In this document: positions 35,356-45,880 of the stretch, one piece after another | Layout: each line of letters starts with the position of its first letter | Position numbering within the stretch: position 1 is the first letter of the stretch | Origin: Vitis vinifera | Taxonomy: Eukaryota; Streptophyta; Magnoliopsida; Vitales; Vitaceae | Assembly: GCF_030704535.1 (NCBI RefSeq) | Contig: NC_081823.1 | Coordinates: 94,501-158,500 of the forward strand | Reading direction: 5' to 3' | DNA length: 64,000 nt | Made by a program: the position numbers and the translations under genes | The notes under the pieces: generated by a model | Seen by the model: only the letters and a program-made list of their open reading frames with translations | The model's database searches: none | Told to the model about the DNA's origin: nothing

Positions 35356-36154
35356 TGTAGGGACCCCTCCCTCCGAGACACGTGGCACGCATCTTACAGT
35401 GACATGTGGCACGCATTGTCATTCGGGTCATCTTCATCCGGACCTTCTCATAAAGCACACATGACACGCTTTTCCGGACTACCTCAAGGAAGATTGAACA
35501 ACACTTATAAGCACATCATCCGGACGACTTACACAATACATCCGGATGATCAAGGACTACCTCAAGGAAGATCAAACGGCACTTATAAGCATATCATCCG
35601 GACGATTTACACAATACATCCGGATGATCAACATAGGCCGTCCGGATACAATGGTCCGGACCATTGACCAAAGTATAGCGAGTCTTACACGCTATCACAA
35701 CAACCAGCCATGGCCCACGTCCCATCACCTGCAGAGTGAAAAGACGGGTTGAGGTGACAACAAGTCACTTCCCACGACCTCTACACAGCAGCATCACCTA
35801 CCACGGTTTCTGACAACCGCCAGTAGGATGGCGATGACCATGCTGCCTCCGAATGTCATCATGACAAACATAAAATATCTCCTCGCCATTAATGAGAGGA
35901 ACAGTACTCCTGACACTATATATGAACCTTCGCATGAAGAAGAAGGTAAGAAAGTGAGACCTAGTAAAAGGTCAACTGGTTTATATCTCCCTTTCTAGCC
36001 ATGGCTAACAAAACCATCGGAGGGTGCATCCGGACACCCTGTCCGGATGCCTTTTTGCAGGTATAACGGCTGAATCAAGAACCTTTGTGTGTTGAGATCG
36101 CGTCTCCATCCATTTGGCAACTACGTGGAAGCCCAAGAGAGCGAGGTATCAACA
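35356..36154 (+). repeat. 3' LTR of gypsy copy B (799 bp)
   Basis: Same length and ends as the left LTR. All of the roughly 18 differences I counted are transitions. It keeps the 78-bp duplication, the palindrome and the TATA box. Confidence 0.96.
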
Positions 36155-36159
36155 CCCAT
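36155..36159. repeat. Target-site duplication, right (CCCAT)
   Basis: Exact match to 25773-25777, proving that this is one complete insertion. Confidence 0.95.
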
Positions 36160-37213
36160 CAGTTGAAATGACTATCAAATTGAACAGTTCGATTAGAGAG
36201 AAAGGACTCCCTTTTTCTTCAACCCATTTTATTGAAATCGGCCAACTCTTTCTCCCGGCTTTTTGCTCTTTGAACTCTTTATTTAATAGGCCCTTATTAA
36301 TAACTTTCTAGTTCAATAATTTATCTGATTGCAATAAACAATGATATTTATTGGTTTTTTTTTGCCTTGTTTAAGTAAATATTTCTATATTTTTTAGAAT
36401 ATTTAGTTAGAATTTTCAATAATTTTCATAATATTACCATTATAATAGAAATAGATATATTTTAGTGTACAAAATAATAATGTAACTTGAGCAGGTAATT
36501 TGTCCAACTTAAGATTTATATTAGTATGGATAGGGATTGCATAGGTTATATTGGACTTACCTTAGAAAATGCAGAATTTGAAAATATTAAATTTGGTGTT
36601 TCAAGGCTATCCATTGTTATTTATTCATTATTTTGTTAATTATTTTATGTATATTAATATTATTTTGTTAAAAATATGAAAAATATAAAACAATCCGGAA
36701 AGAACTTCATCCCTTCTCACTTTTTTAACCACGCTCATCAATAAATTTATAATTTTTTTTTGTTTAATTTTTAAAGCATCTTTGAATATTGAAACTTAGA
36801 GATTATAACATATGGTAAATCAATTATTAAAGATATATTTCATGATTTTCGAAACATATTTAACTTTTAAATTCTTATTATAAAATATGGTTTATGCTTT
36901 ATATATTTAAAATAATTATTTTACTTATTAAAAGCCTTCCTTCTAAACTTTTTGTTTGGTAATTTCGAGTTGGATATATTGATAGGTGGATTTAGTCGAA
37001 TCAGCCTTCTAATCTTTCCACCTCATCCAAGTTGTAGCTCACCACCCTCAGCCCGTAGGGGTAGGGCTTGGCTGAATGGGCGGGCGGAAGCTGCCTATTG
37101 GGCCTAAATTGCCCGGATGATTAGCCCCTTGACCCGGGTCGCGGTTCGGTTATCCCAAAATCAGGCCTCCGGGGATGAAATGTCGGCGTTTCGGAGGGAA
37201 AGGAGAGGAAGAC
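36160..37213. other. Intergenic region and IMP1 promoter
   Basis: AT-rich to about 37000, then more GC-rich up to the IMP1 start. No gene or repeat recognised. Confidence 0.5.
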
Positions 37214-40200
37214 ATGGGAGCTCTGAGCAAGCTAAGCCAATGGAGGACGCTAGCAAGAGAAGCAGCCGAACGAACAGCCATTCTCGCCAAGTTCCTCTGC
37301 ATCCTCCACGTCACCAACACCTACATTTGTACCCCTACTCTCGTCCGCACTCAATCCCCTCCTCCTCCTTCTCCTTCCTCTTTTCTCTTCCAATTCAATA
37401 CTCCATCCAGCTGCAAACTGAGTTTAATCCCTGTGCTTGCAGGTGTACGGTCCGAGCATGCTCCCGACGTTCAATCTGACGGGTGACGTGCTGTTGGTAG
37501 AGAACCTGACGGTGCGGATGGGGAAGGTGCGACCGGGAGACGTAGTTCTGGTTCGATCACCTGAAAACCCTAGAAAGACTGTGAGCAAGCGCATTTTGGG
37601 AATGGAAGGTGATAGGGTCACTTTCATGATCGATCCCAAGAACAGTAACAGATGTCAATCCGTCGTGGTATGCACCTTGAATTTCATTTTTTGGTTTTTG
37701 CATTTTTATTAAATGATCATGGAGACTTGAACAGTGATTTCCATCGCCAAGAATATCTGCTACTAAATTGTCCAAGAGTTTAAGCCTCGATGGACTATTA
37801 TGTAATTTGAATCTCACATAAAGCTTTTGGGTGTGTTGGGTTGACACTTGTTTGTGTGGAATCAACTGAGTAGTGAATTTAAGCACAGGCCCATGATTAT
37901 GACGAAGTTTCAAATGTGAAGGTAAATCTTATTTATGGATTAGCACCTATAGAGGATGAATAGGTGATTTGAAAAATTTTATCCTCAAGTTTTGTCATCC
38001 TCTGATTTTTTTTCCACATGCAACACGAGCATTAATGAATGCTGCAACACTCCCCCAATAATTAAAATATGCTAGTCACATGCAAATAAATTCAACAATC
38101 TCCCAATATAATAGCGATTCCATCTAGTTTTCATTCTCAATCACACAACGTACTCTAATGCAAATTTTACTATTTCAATACTCTCCCAGTGATAGCAAAT
38201 TAATCAATAATCACAGTTATGATATTCAGTTAGAATAAAATGAAATTGAGATAGTATAGAGAGGGATGAAAGTCAATTTTTTTTTTTTGATTGGAAACGA
38301 CACAAAGATATATTGATGAAAGTCAAATATCTGAAGAAATAAAAACCATGGGCCCCCAATGATTACAAAATCCAATATAATAAAAGACAATGAGTATGAG
38401 ATTTTACTAGGGGTGCAATTTGGGCAGACGGGCTTAACCCAACCTGGCATTTGGGCGAGTTTGGGCGATCATTTTTAATACTAGGGTTGGGCTTGTGTTG
38501 AGTTTTTTCAACCCGAGCTCAATTTAGATTGGGCTAGGATAATGTTCAGACAACCTGAGCCTAGAACAAATTTGAAGCTCGAGAACACTCTCAAGATTGC
38601 TCTCTCTTCTTAAACCCTATTTGGAAAAAGAATGGCTTAATTGGTAGAGTATAATTCCATCTAATGATCCCAATCATTTCAGAAAAATGTAAAATTTGTA
38701 TGCTGTGATCGAAGCTCGATTGATCCATTAATTAGTTAGAAACTTTCTGGATAATCGTTGATTTTAAAGTTGGCACCCATCCACAATTTTGCACTGATCC
38801 TTTTATTTTCTCACAACCTCTAGCCACTTTCAAGAGCATTGATCTTCAATATGATAAGAGTCTAAACGAAGATTTGAAGTATTTGAACTAGGAGTTCACA
38901 ATGGAATTTTGATCTAGAATTGCCAACACAGACATTCACAAAATGAATGATGCCCAAATGGTTTGTGTATAGTGTTTTAAGGAAAAATTAGGTAGATGTC
39001 CCTGATTGTGCAATGGATTACATGTTATGTCAATGAGTATATCAGATAAGCAAATTGGAGAAGTTGTTTGCAGCACAAATCATTTTTTGTTTTCTTTGCT
39101 GAAATGCTTGGCTGGTTTTTCTTTTTTCAAACTTAATGACATGTGACGAAAATTTTGCAAAATTGGGTCCATTAATGCAGTTGAAGAGGCAAATTGGGAA
39201 GCTCAATACTCGAATAGCATTCCTCCTTTAGGAGAAGGCTATGTGGATAACCGTTGTCATGGGTTCTGGTTATAGACAAAGTGCTAGCCATATTATTGGT
39301 TGAGAAGGAACCCATATGTGGAACAACCTTCTAAGTTTGAAGTCCAAACTCATTTGAAAATGGTTTATTTGTGCCTCTCTAAATTTCCTTTTTCCTTTTT
39401 TCTCTTCAATCTCACTTAATCAGATGTGCTAACTTTAATCAGAGGTGTAGTTAGGCAGTTATGTTTTGGGAGCTCAAATTTTACTGTTGAAATGGATTTG
39501 TGTTCCTCAATAATATGAGGTTGTGTGAATTGAAACATGTGCCACAATTATGGGAAATCAAGAAGATAGCTTATAGCAACGTTATAATGTCAATTTTTAT
39601 AGTTTTTCATCATTTTAGATGTTCGCTACTTCTAATCCAGGAGCTTGTAGCTGTTCTTTATCACACTCAAATCATTGTTGAACTTTCAACATCCAATTTG
39701 TATTTATTTATTTTATTTTTTGATAGGCAACAAGAATTTTATTGTAAAAAGTGCTCAACAAAAGGAGCCATACCCATGTTATACAATGAGGGTGCCTAAG
39801 GCACCAACAACACCTTCCCCTTTACCTAAACGGTCTGTGAGATCCATAGATTACGTAAACGAGCACATTCATCCACAAATCTGGTACTAGGATTCGTTGG
39901 ATTGTTGAGAGATAATTCTGGTTTGTGGCTAGTGTATGCTATTCAGTACATCTTAAAGGCCTTCTGACTGTGAAGTTTTAACAACTACAATACTTTGATG
40001 CTGATCCATAATAGTTGCCTGAACTTCCAAATATCATTAGTATAGGAAAAGACAAGCTCTTATTTTTTAACTTGCAAACTTCAATTATGATCCATGATAG
40101 TTGCATAAACTTTCAAATATCAATGCTGGTAGCAACTCTTGTCTAATCAAGGTGCCATTATTTTTTATTTTAATTTTTTTTTGATAGGTTATCAGAAACA

Positions 40201-43200
40201 TTTTATAAAAAAGAAAGGTAAAAAAAAAAGTGTTTTAAAGTACATAGGACATATACAAAGAAACACCTCAAGACAACACAAAAACAAAGAGGAACACCAT
40301 CAGCAACCCCCTTAGCCCAAACCCAACCACTCACAAAGTCTACAAAGGATAGAGGACTAGGAACTATGTACAACTTACACCAAGCCCCAAGATTACAAAA
40401 GAAGGAGAATTTCAACCCTTGAATTGACCGCCCCTTATTGTCAAACGCCCTACTATTTCTTTATTTTCAAACAGTCCAAAAAAGGCATAAAGGAGCAATC
40501 CACCACGCTTTTTTCCTTTTCTTACCCACGAAAAAACCATGTCACCGAAACAAAGCCTCTCTAACCAAGGAGTGGAGCACCCATGACACACCAAAAAGAG
40601 AGAACAGAAGATACTATAAAACTCTTATTCTATTACAATGAAGGAGAATGTGATCAACGGATTCTTCCTCCTTGAGGCATGGGAAGCATCTATTCGCCAA
40701 GGACCACTCTCTCCTCTGAATGTGCTTTAAAGTTAGAACCTTCCTCCAAGTAGCCTCCCAAACAAATAAGACCATCCTCAGTGACACCCACGGATTTCAA
40801 ATCACACTTGTTGGGAAAACGCCCTGCCTTACTAGTTCCAACACCTTGTACAAGGTCTTGACAGAGAAAGCTTCATTCTTAGACGTGGTCCACAAAATTT
40901 CATCATCCCTATCCCTAGACACCATCCTCCCATGCAGTCTCAAAAGGATGCACTCCATGGTTTCCATCTCCTAATCGTTGATTTGCTTAGTGAAGCGAGG
41001 GGCCCAACATCCTTCCTCAAATGAATGATTCCAAACCTCCTCCACCCATGCCTCTTTGGAGGAAGCTACAACAAATAAGGAAGGAAAAGAGATGCACAAA
41101 GGCTCATCACCACACCACTTGTCCTTCCAAAACCTCACCCTCCTACCATTTCCCCACCAAAAAGACAACATTGTAGCTTAACAAGTCTTCCTCATTCTTG
41201 ATGACTTTCCATAACCCTACCCTGTATGCTTCCCTCACTTCATGAGAGTGCCACCCTCTTTCCTCCTCCTCATATTTTCTGCTGATAACTTGCCTTTAAA
41301 AGGCCCCCTTCTCCTTAGCAAAATGCCAATTCCATTTGCATAGAAGAGATCTATTGAGCAGTAAGAGATTCCTAACCCCCAATCCACCTTTACTTTTGTC
41401 TAAGCAAACAATAAACCAACTAACCAAGTGAAGTTTCCTCTCAAGGGCCCCTCATTCCTTAAGAAAGTCTCTTTGAATTTGCTCCAATCTCAACCCAACC
41501 GATCTTGCCATGCAAAATAAGGACATAAAATAAATAGCAAAGCTAGACAAAGTGCTACAAATTAGGGTAAGTTTCCCTCCCTTAGAAATATACTGTCTTT
41601 TCCAAAGAGTCAGTTTTTTCCAAAACCTCTCATCCACACCGTCCCAAACTACTATAGAATTAGAAGGAACACCCAAAGGGAGGCCTAAATAAGTGGATGG
41701 GAGTGCCCCAACCTTGCATCCAAACTTGTGAGCCAACTCCCTTATATTCTCCACCCTTCTCACTGGCATTAGCTTGTTTTTTTCCAAATTAACTCTCAAC
41801 CCTAATATGACCTCAAATCGCATAAGCACCCAAATCAAGTAAGTCAATTGGTCTAAGGAAGGCTCATAGAACACTAACATATTATCAGCAAACAGTAAAT
41901 GAGAAATATCCACCCCCCCTCGTCCCCTTCCTCTCACCTACCACCTCAGTGGAAAACCACCAACCTTGGCCCTTTTTAGCAAGCAACTGTGGGCCTCCAT
42001 GACAATCATAAACAGATAAGAAGAAAGAGGTTCCCCTTGTTTTGACCCCTTAGAGCTCTGAATAAAGCTTGAAGAAGAACCATTAACAAGACAAAGAAGC
42101 TTACGGTAGAAATGCACCACTTGATCCAATTGATCCACCTATCACCAAAACCCATCTTTCTTAGCAACATGAGTAAGAAGCTCCAATTGACATGATTAGA
42201 CGCTTTCTCTATATCAAGTTTGCAAATTATCTTACATTTCAAAAGCGAATCAATGTCCTCATTAGCTATCAAAGAAGCATCTAGAATTTGCCTCCCCTAC
42301 ACAAGCATTTTGAGATTAGGATATTACCTTACCCACCACCTTCTTGAGTCTATTGGCTAACACTTAACTAACAACTTGTCAAGGCTACTCACTGAGCTTA
42401 TGGGCTTAAAGTCCCTAAGATCTTCAGCAGCCGCGCCCGCGCCGCGCCCCCGCGCCCCCCCCTTCTTAGGAATCAACACCAGAAAAGTAGCATGCATTCA
42501 AACTCTTTACGAATCTTCCATAGTCATGAAAACCCCTAACAAGGTGCCATTATGCTTGTAATAACTTTTCCCCCCTTACAATGGCTGCACTCTGGCCCAT
42601 GTTACCCCTTATATAAGTTGAATGAAGGATTTGCAGTAGGATGAGAATCCATATGTTACGAACCAAACAAATTATCAAAACCCTGAAGATTGATGATTCA
42701 TGTCAAATCAAGCCCTTTTTAGCTTTTTGGGATTGCGATTTGTGACAAATGCATCTTATCTAGGAAGCATGTCTCCAACTGGGAAGCAGTGTGGGGTAGG
42801 ACCTCAACTATAGACTTGTTAATGATGAGGAGGTGGACGATGGTTAATAGATGTAGTCTTTGCAAAGAATCTGAAGAGTCTGCTGACCACATTTAGATTC
42901 ATTGTGCGAGGACAAAGGTGCTATGGTCATTTCTTTTAATCAATTTTTGGTCAGTAAGGAATCTGCTCCTCAAGTAGAAGTTCAAGGGATTGGCTAAGAA
43001 GAGTTGCCATGTTTGGCAAATGGCGTCCCTATGCTTGTTCTGGTGTATATGGAAAGAGCGAAACCACAAAATCTTTCATGGAGAAGAGCTTGCAGATCAG
43101 AGGTTGAAGGAGTGCTTCATTAAATCCCCCTTTGATTGGTTCAAAGTTTCATTAGAAATGGAAAATATCTGGATTATGGCCTTCATAGATAGTCTTAGTT

Positions 43201-45880
43201 GCAGATAGTTTGGTTTTGCGGCTGTTTTTTCTGTAAATGCCTACTAGTATTTTTTGTTTTGATTTTTGTGCATACTTCCTATATATATAGGGTACTCCCC
43301 ATTTCATTGCTGCTCTTTTAATAGATTTCTCTGTTTTCTTTTCAACAAAACAAAACAGGAAAAAAAAAAAGAAAACTGGGGAATTTTTTGGTGGTAATGT
43401 TTAAAATGTTGAAAGTGCTTCAGAGAAACTTGGCAAGTGTTAAATGATATGACTAGCAAAGCACATTTTCTGTAATAGTTCTTATATGTGTTTTTAACCA
43501 ATGTTTGTGGATATTCCAACTGATCAAAGTGCAATAACTACTCTAGTACTACCTACTTTTTAAGACAGCAATAAGCAATCCAGCCACAGAAAAAAATTTC
43601 CTACGATGCCGACTTTTATTTAAATAAGAATTAAGAAGACAATAACCTTTTAAAGCACTTCTCTAACATTGTATATATTATTCTTTATATTTTAGAAGAA
43701 TAACAATTATCATGCTTTCTGTTTATGTTACATTTTGAACATTTAGATCATTATAAGCTTTTTGATTCTAAAATGATTTATTCTTGTTTTTGACTCTGGA
43801 TGAATAGATTCCAAAGGGGCATGTCTGGATTCAGGGGGATAATATTTATGCTTCTCATGATTCACGGAATTTTGGGCCTGTTCCCTACGGCCTTATTCAA
43901 GGCAAAGTTTTCTTCAGGGTAAGTATCTTTTCTTTGAAAATGTGGCTGTTATAGTTTTTAATTGGAAGTAGTTACTGCTCACCATTTTAATACAGATTTA
44001 TCCTTAACATGATGAAAGTTGCAAGTGTTATGCAGTTAGTCCTCTCTGCTTATTGGGTTCAATAGGAATATAGGATGATAGAGGCCCTAGTCCTAAATCT
44101 AAAGTTAATTTACACATTAGGTCTTTGAATTTCTTGATTTTTTACTTTCTTTTAAATTCATTGCCAGCCCTTTCATGAACATCAGCAAAAGTTCATAATA
44201 TGTATAAAACAAGAGACTCTTGTTAGTTTAGAAGCTGGAATGAAATCAAATGAATGGAATAGGTTTGTTTTGGGTTTTAAGAATTAATTATAATATATAA
44301 TTTTGTTAAGGGTAGTGAAGATGAATCTCACCTATGGATAACACCGCGAGGGGGGTGAATATGTGTTTTAAAAACAATTTGAGATAGTACCCACAAATGC
44401 TACACACTCCCCTGATTTTTCAATTGTTTTCTCTTTCTCATTCAATCCTTCGAATAAGCAAGCAAAGCACACAAGCAATATGGATGCACCAACACTCCCA
44501 ACAAAATAATCAATGCAATTTACATGCAAATGGGTCAACATTCTCTAACCAAGATATATATAAAACATTTCATCAACTCAAATTCACATTTTCACATGTC
44601 CATTAACATCAAAACCAAAATAAAAATATTTCATCGTCTTTTAAAGCTTAAATGATCCAATTTCAGCTCATAACCTCAATCTCTCAACAAAATAAATCAA
44701 TGGAGATTTCATAAGCCAATAAAAAATTAATCAAAAGATGAGATAGAATAGAGAGACAATGACACCAATATTCTAACAAGGAAAACCTCTAAAGAGATAA
44801 AAAACCATGGGCCTCAAGCGATCAAATAATCCACTATGAAGAAAATTAACTGAGTACAAGGATTTACCTAGCCCAAGCCTTTAATCCTCTCTCAGACCAC
44901 TTGATAGAACCTTCAAACTTCAACTACTCACTTTTTTTCTTTTGGAGCACACTTGAAATCCACATCAAGCTTGATCTCGACCTGTTCTTGAATCCACACA
45001 AGAAGAAATTTTGGTTTTACCCCAAAATGTTGAATATGAGAGTAAGGATGAAGAACACACTGAATCAACTCATTTTGAAAGAAATTTTCTCACTCAAAAA
45101 ATGATTTTCAACTCAAAACCCATAAAATTTTCTTTCAAACCAAACACCCCTAAAATAGATAAGAAACTTGAAGCTTAAAGAGGGTTTTCTCAGTTCTAAC
45201 AGCCGCCTCTACTCATCTAGAAAGAAGACTTAAATATTAGGGTTTTAAAACCCATCAAACAGTTGAGATTTGTTTGAAAAAAGCTGAAGACATGCAGATG
45301 TGATTGAAGCCTGATTGATCAGACAAGAAAAAAAAGAATTGGGTACAACAAAAACTATTACTCTTAAGTTCAATCAATTAGAAATCAATCCAAATGATTT
45401 AAACACAATGTTTTACACTCCTTAAGCAGTCGCGCCATGTTTCAATAAAATGATAAGAGTTTAAACATGGTTGATCAATGTTTGCCATCATTCAACCCCT
45501 CAAAAGCACTTACCATTTCCTCTAACCATCTTGAAACACGAACAATTTGGAAAAGGAAAGTGTCCAAGAGAGGATTTGAAAAGTATGAGCTAAGAAACAC
45601 AATGGGAATTTTGACCCAGAATTGCCAATACACAAATGCGCTTATTATTGAACCACGACTTTAAGATCTAGGTTATTGATACTATTTCATGCAGTTATCA
45701 ACTGCAAACTGCAACTCACAAAATTTCCCCTTTCATCGGTATTTGCTTGGCATGTTAATCATCTGGAATCTACTATAGATTTTTCATTGTTGGCTCTAAG
45801 TTCTTTGTAAATCGTGATCAAAGTTGTCCTTTTGCTTGTAGGTATGGCCACTTAACGGCTTTGGATCATTGAGGCAATGA
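37214..45880 (+). CDS. IMP1: Mitochondrial inner membrane protease subunit 1-like (signal peptidase I family)
   Basis: Four exons are inferred: 37214-37342, 37443-37667, 43808-43918 and 45842-45880, all phase 0, giving 167 aa. Residues ~20-43 form the N-terminal membrane helix ([17 protein letters not shown]). The catalytic Ser is in YGPSMLPT right after the exon 1/2 join, and the catalytic Lys in [13 protein letters not shown]. Exon 3 carries the GDN...[16 protein letters not shown] box shared by S26 peptidases. The protease removes sorting peptides from proteins of the mitochondrial intermembrane space. The exon 1 donor (CTC|GTCCGC) is weak but gives the expected L-V-Y-G-P-S junction. Intron 2 is 6.1 kb and is packed with LINEs and an unclassified repeat; intron 3 (1.9 kb) holds a second copy of that repeat. 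From memory, At1g53530 is next to FAP3 in Arabidopsis, as here. Confidence 0.9.
37922..38950. repeat. Unclassified dispersed repeat, copy 1
   Basis: It begins with a TATGGATTAGCACCTATAGAGG-like segment and ends with an AATGGAATTTTGATCTAGAA-like segment. The same features, diverged, bracket 44318-45645. Boundaries are approximate. It contains the 38-bp LINE insertion. No coding capacity seen. Confidence 0.5.
38265..38326 (-). mobile_element. Minimal LINE insertion (38 bp) with 12-bp target duplication
   Basis: GATGAAAGTCAA at 38265-38276 is repeated at 38315-38326. Between them are 38 bp: 12 T residues, then GATTGGAAACGACACAAAG and a short AT tail. This matches the 3' end of the LINE at 54426 (TTTGATCAGAAACGA...), so it is a 5'-truncated copy of almost only the tail. 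Confidence 0.75.
39711..39890 (-). mobile_element. LINE 3'-end fragment
   Basis: The poly-T start followed by TTTTTTGATAGGCAACAAG resembles the minus-strand 3' ends of the other LINEs here. Coding content is not recognisable and no target duplication was confirmed. Confidence 0.4.
40148..42553 (-). mobile_element. 5'-truncated LINE in IMP1 intron 2, with 14-bp target duplication
   Basis: CAAGGTGCCATTAT at 40148-40161 is repeated at 42540-42553. The insert is 40162-42539 (2378 bp), minus strand, with its A-tail at the left. Frames encode LINE reverse transcriptase: LIPKKG and DFKPISSV (about 42400-42460), CKLDIEKA and W (about 42200), [13 protein letters not shown] (about 42020), an FADN box in place of FADD (about 41890), YLGLPLG (about 41690) and a zf-RVT-like tail with FWTVWKE-like residues. 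Multiple stops and the missing 5' end make it inactive. Confidence 0.9.
42430..42462. repeat. 33-nt pure G/C run inside the LINE
   Basis: A stretch of only G and C interrupts the LINE frame between the IPKKG and AEDLRDFKP motifs, where related LINEs run continuously. Surrounding DNA is AT-rich. Confidence 0.8.
42790..43372 (+). mobile_element. LINE 3' fragment (zf-RVT region), plus strand
   Basis: Translation gives [28 protein letters not shown] and [16 protein letters not shown], the Cys/His block and W-rich motif that follow RT in plant LINEs. An A-rich tail ends near 43372. The 5' edge is uncertain. Confidence 0.7.
44318..45645. repeat. Unclassified dispersed repeat, copy 2
   Basis: Located in IMP1 intron 3. 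It starts with a CACCTATGGATAACACCGCG-like segment containing GAGGGGGGTGAATA, and ends with AATGGGAATTTTGACCCAGA-like sequence, paralleling copy 1 at 37922-38950. No coding capacity seen; boundaries approximate. Confidence 0.5.

Larger units (their letters stand above)
25778..36154 (+). mobile_element. Complete Ty3/gypsy LTR retrotransposon, Tat type, copy B (10,377 bp)
   Basis: Order: 5' LTR 25778-26576, PBS, gag-protease, leaky-stop motif, pol, opposite-strand spliced gene, PPT, 3' LTR 35356-36154, with CCCAT duplications outside. Both LTRs are 799 bp and differ at about 18 sites by my eye count (about 2.3%), so the insertion is fairly young. Size and layout recall Gret1 of grapevine (about 10.4 kb, LTR about 0.8 kb, from memory), but I cannot claim identity. 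Pol is broken by both private and inherited lesions; gag and the opposite-strand gene are open. Confidence 0.97.

Noticed and set aside
37117-37479. 120-codon ORF across IMP1 exon 1 in another frame
   Set aside because: The frame starting at 37214 joins in phase to the catalytic exon and gives the expected IMP1 N-terminus.
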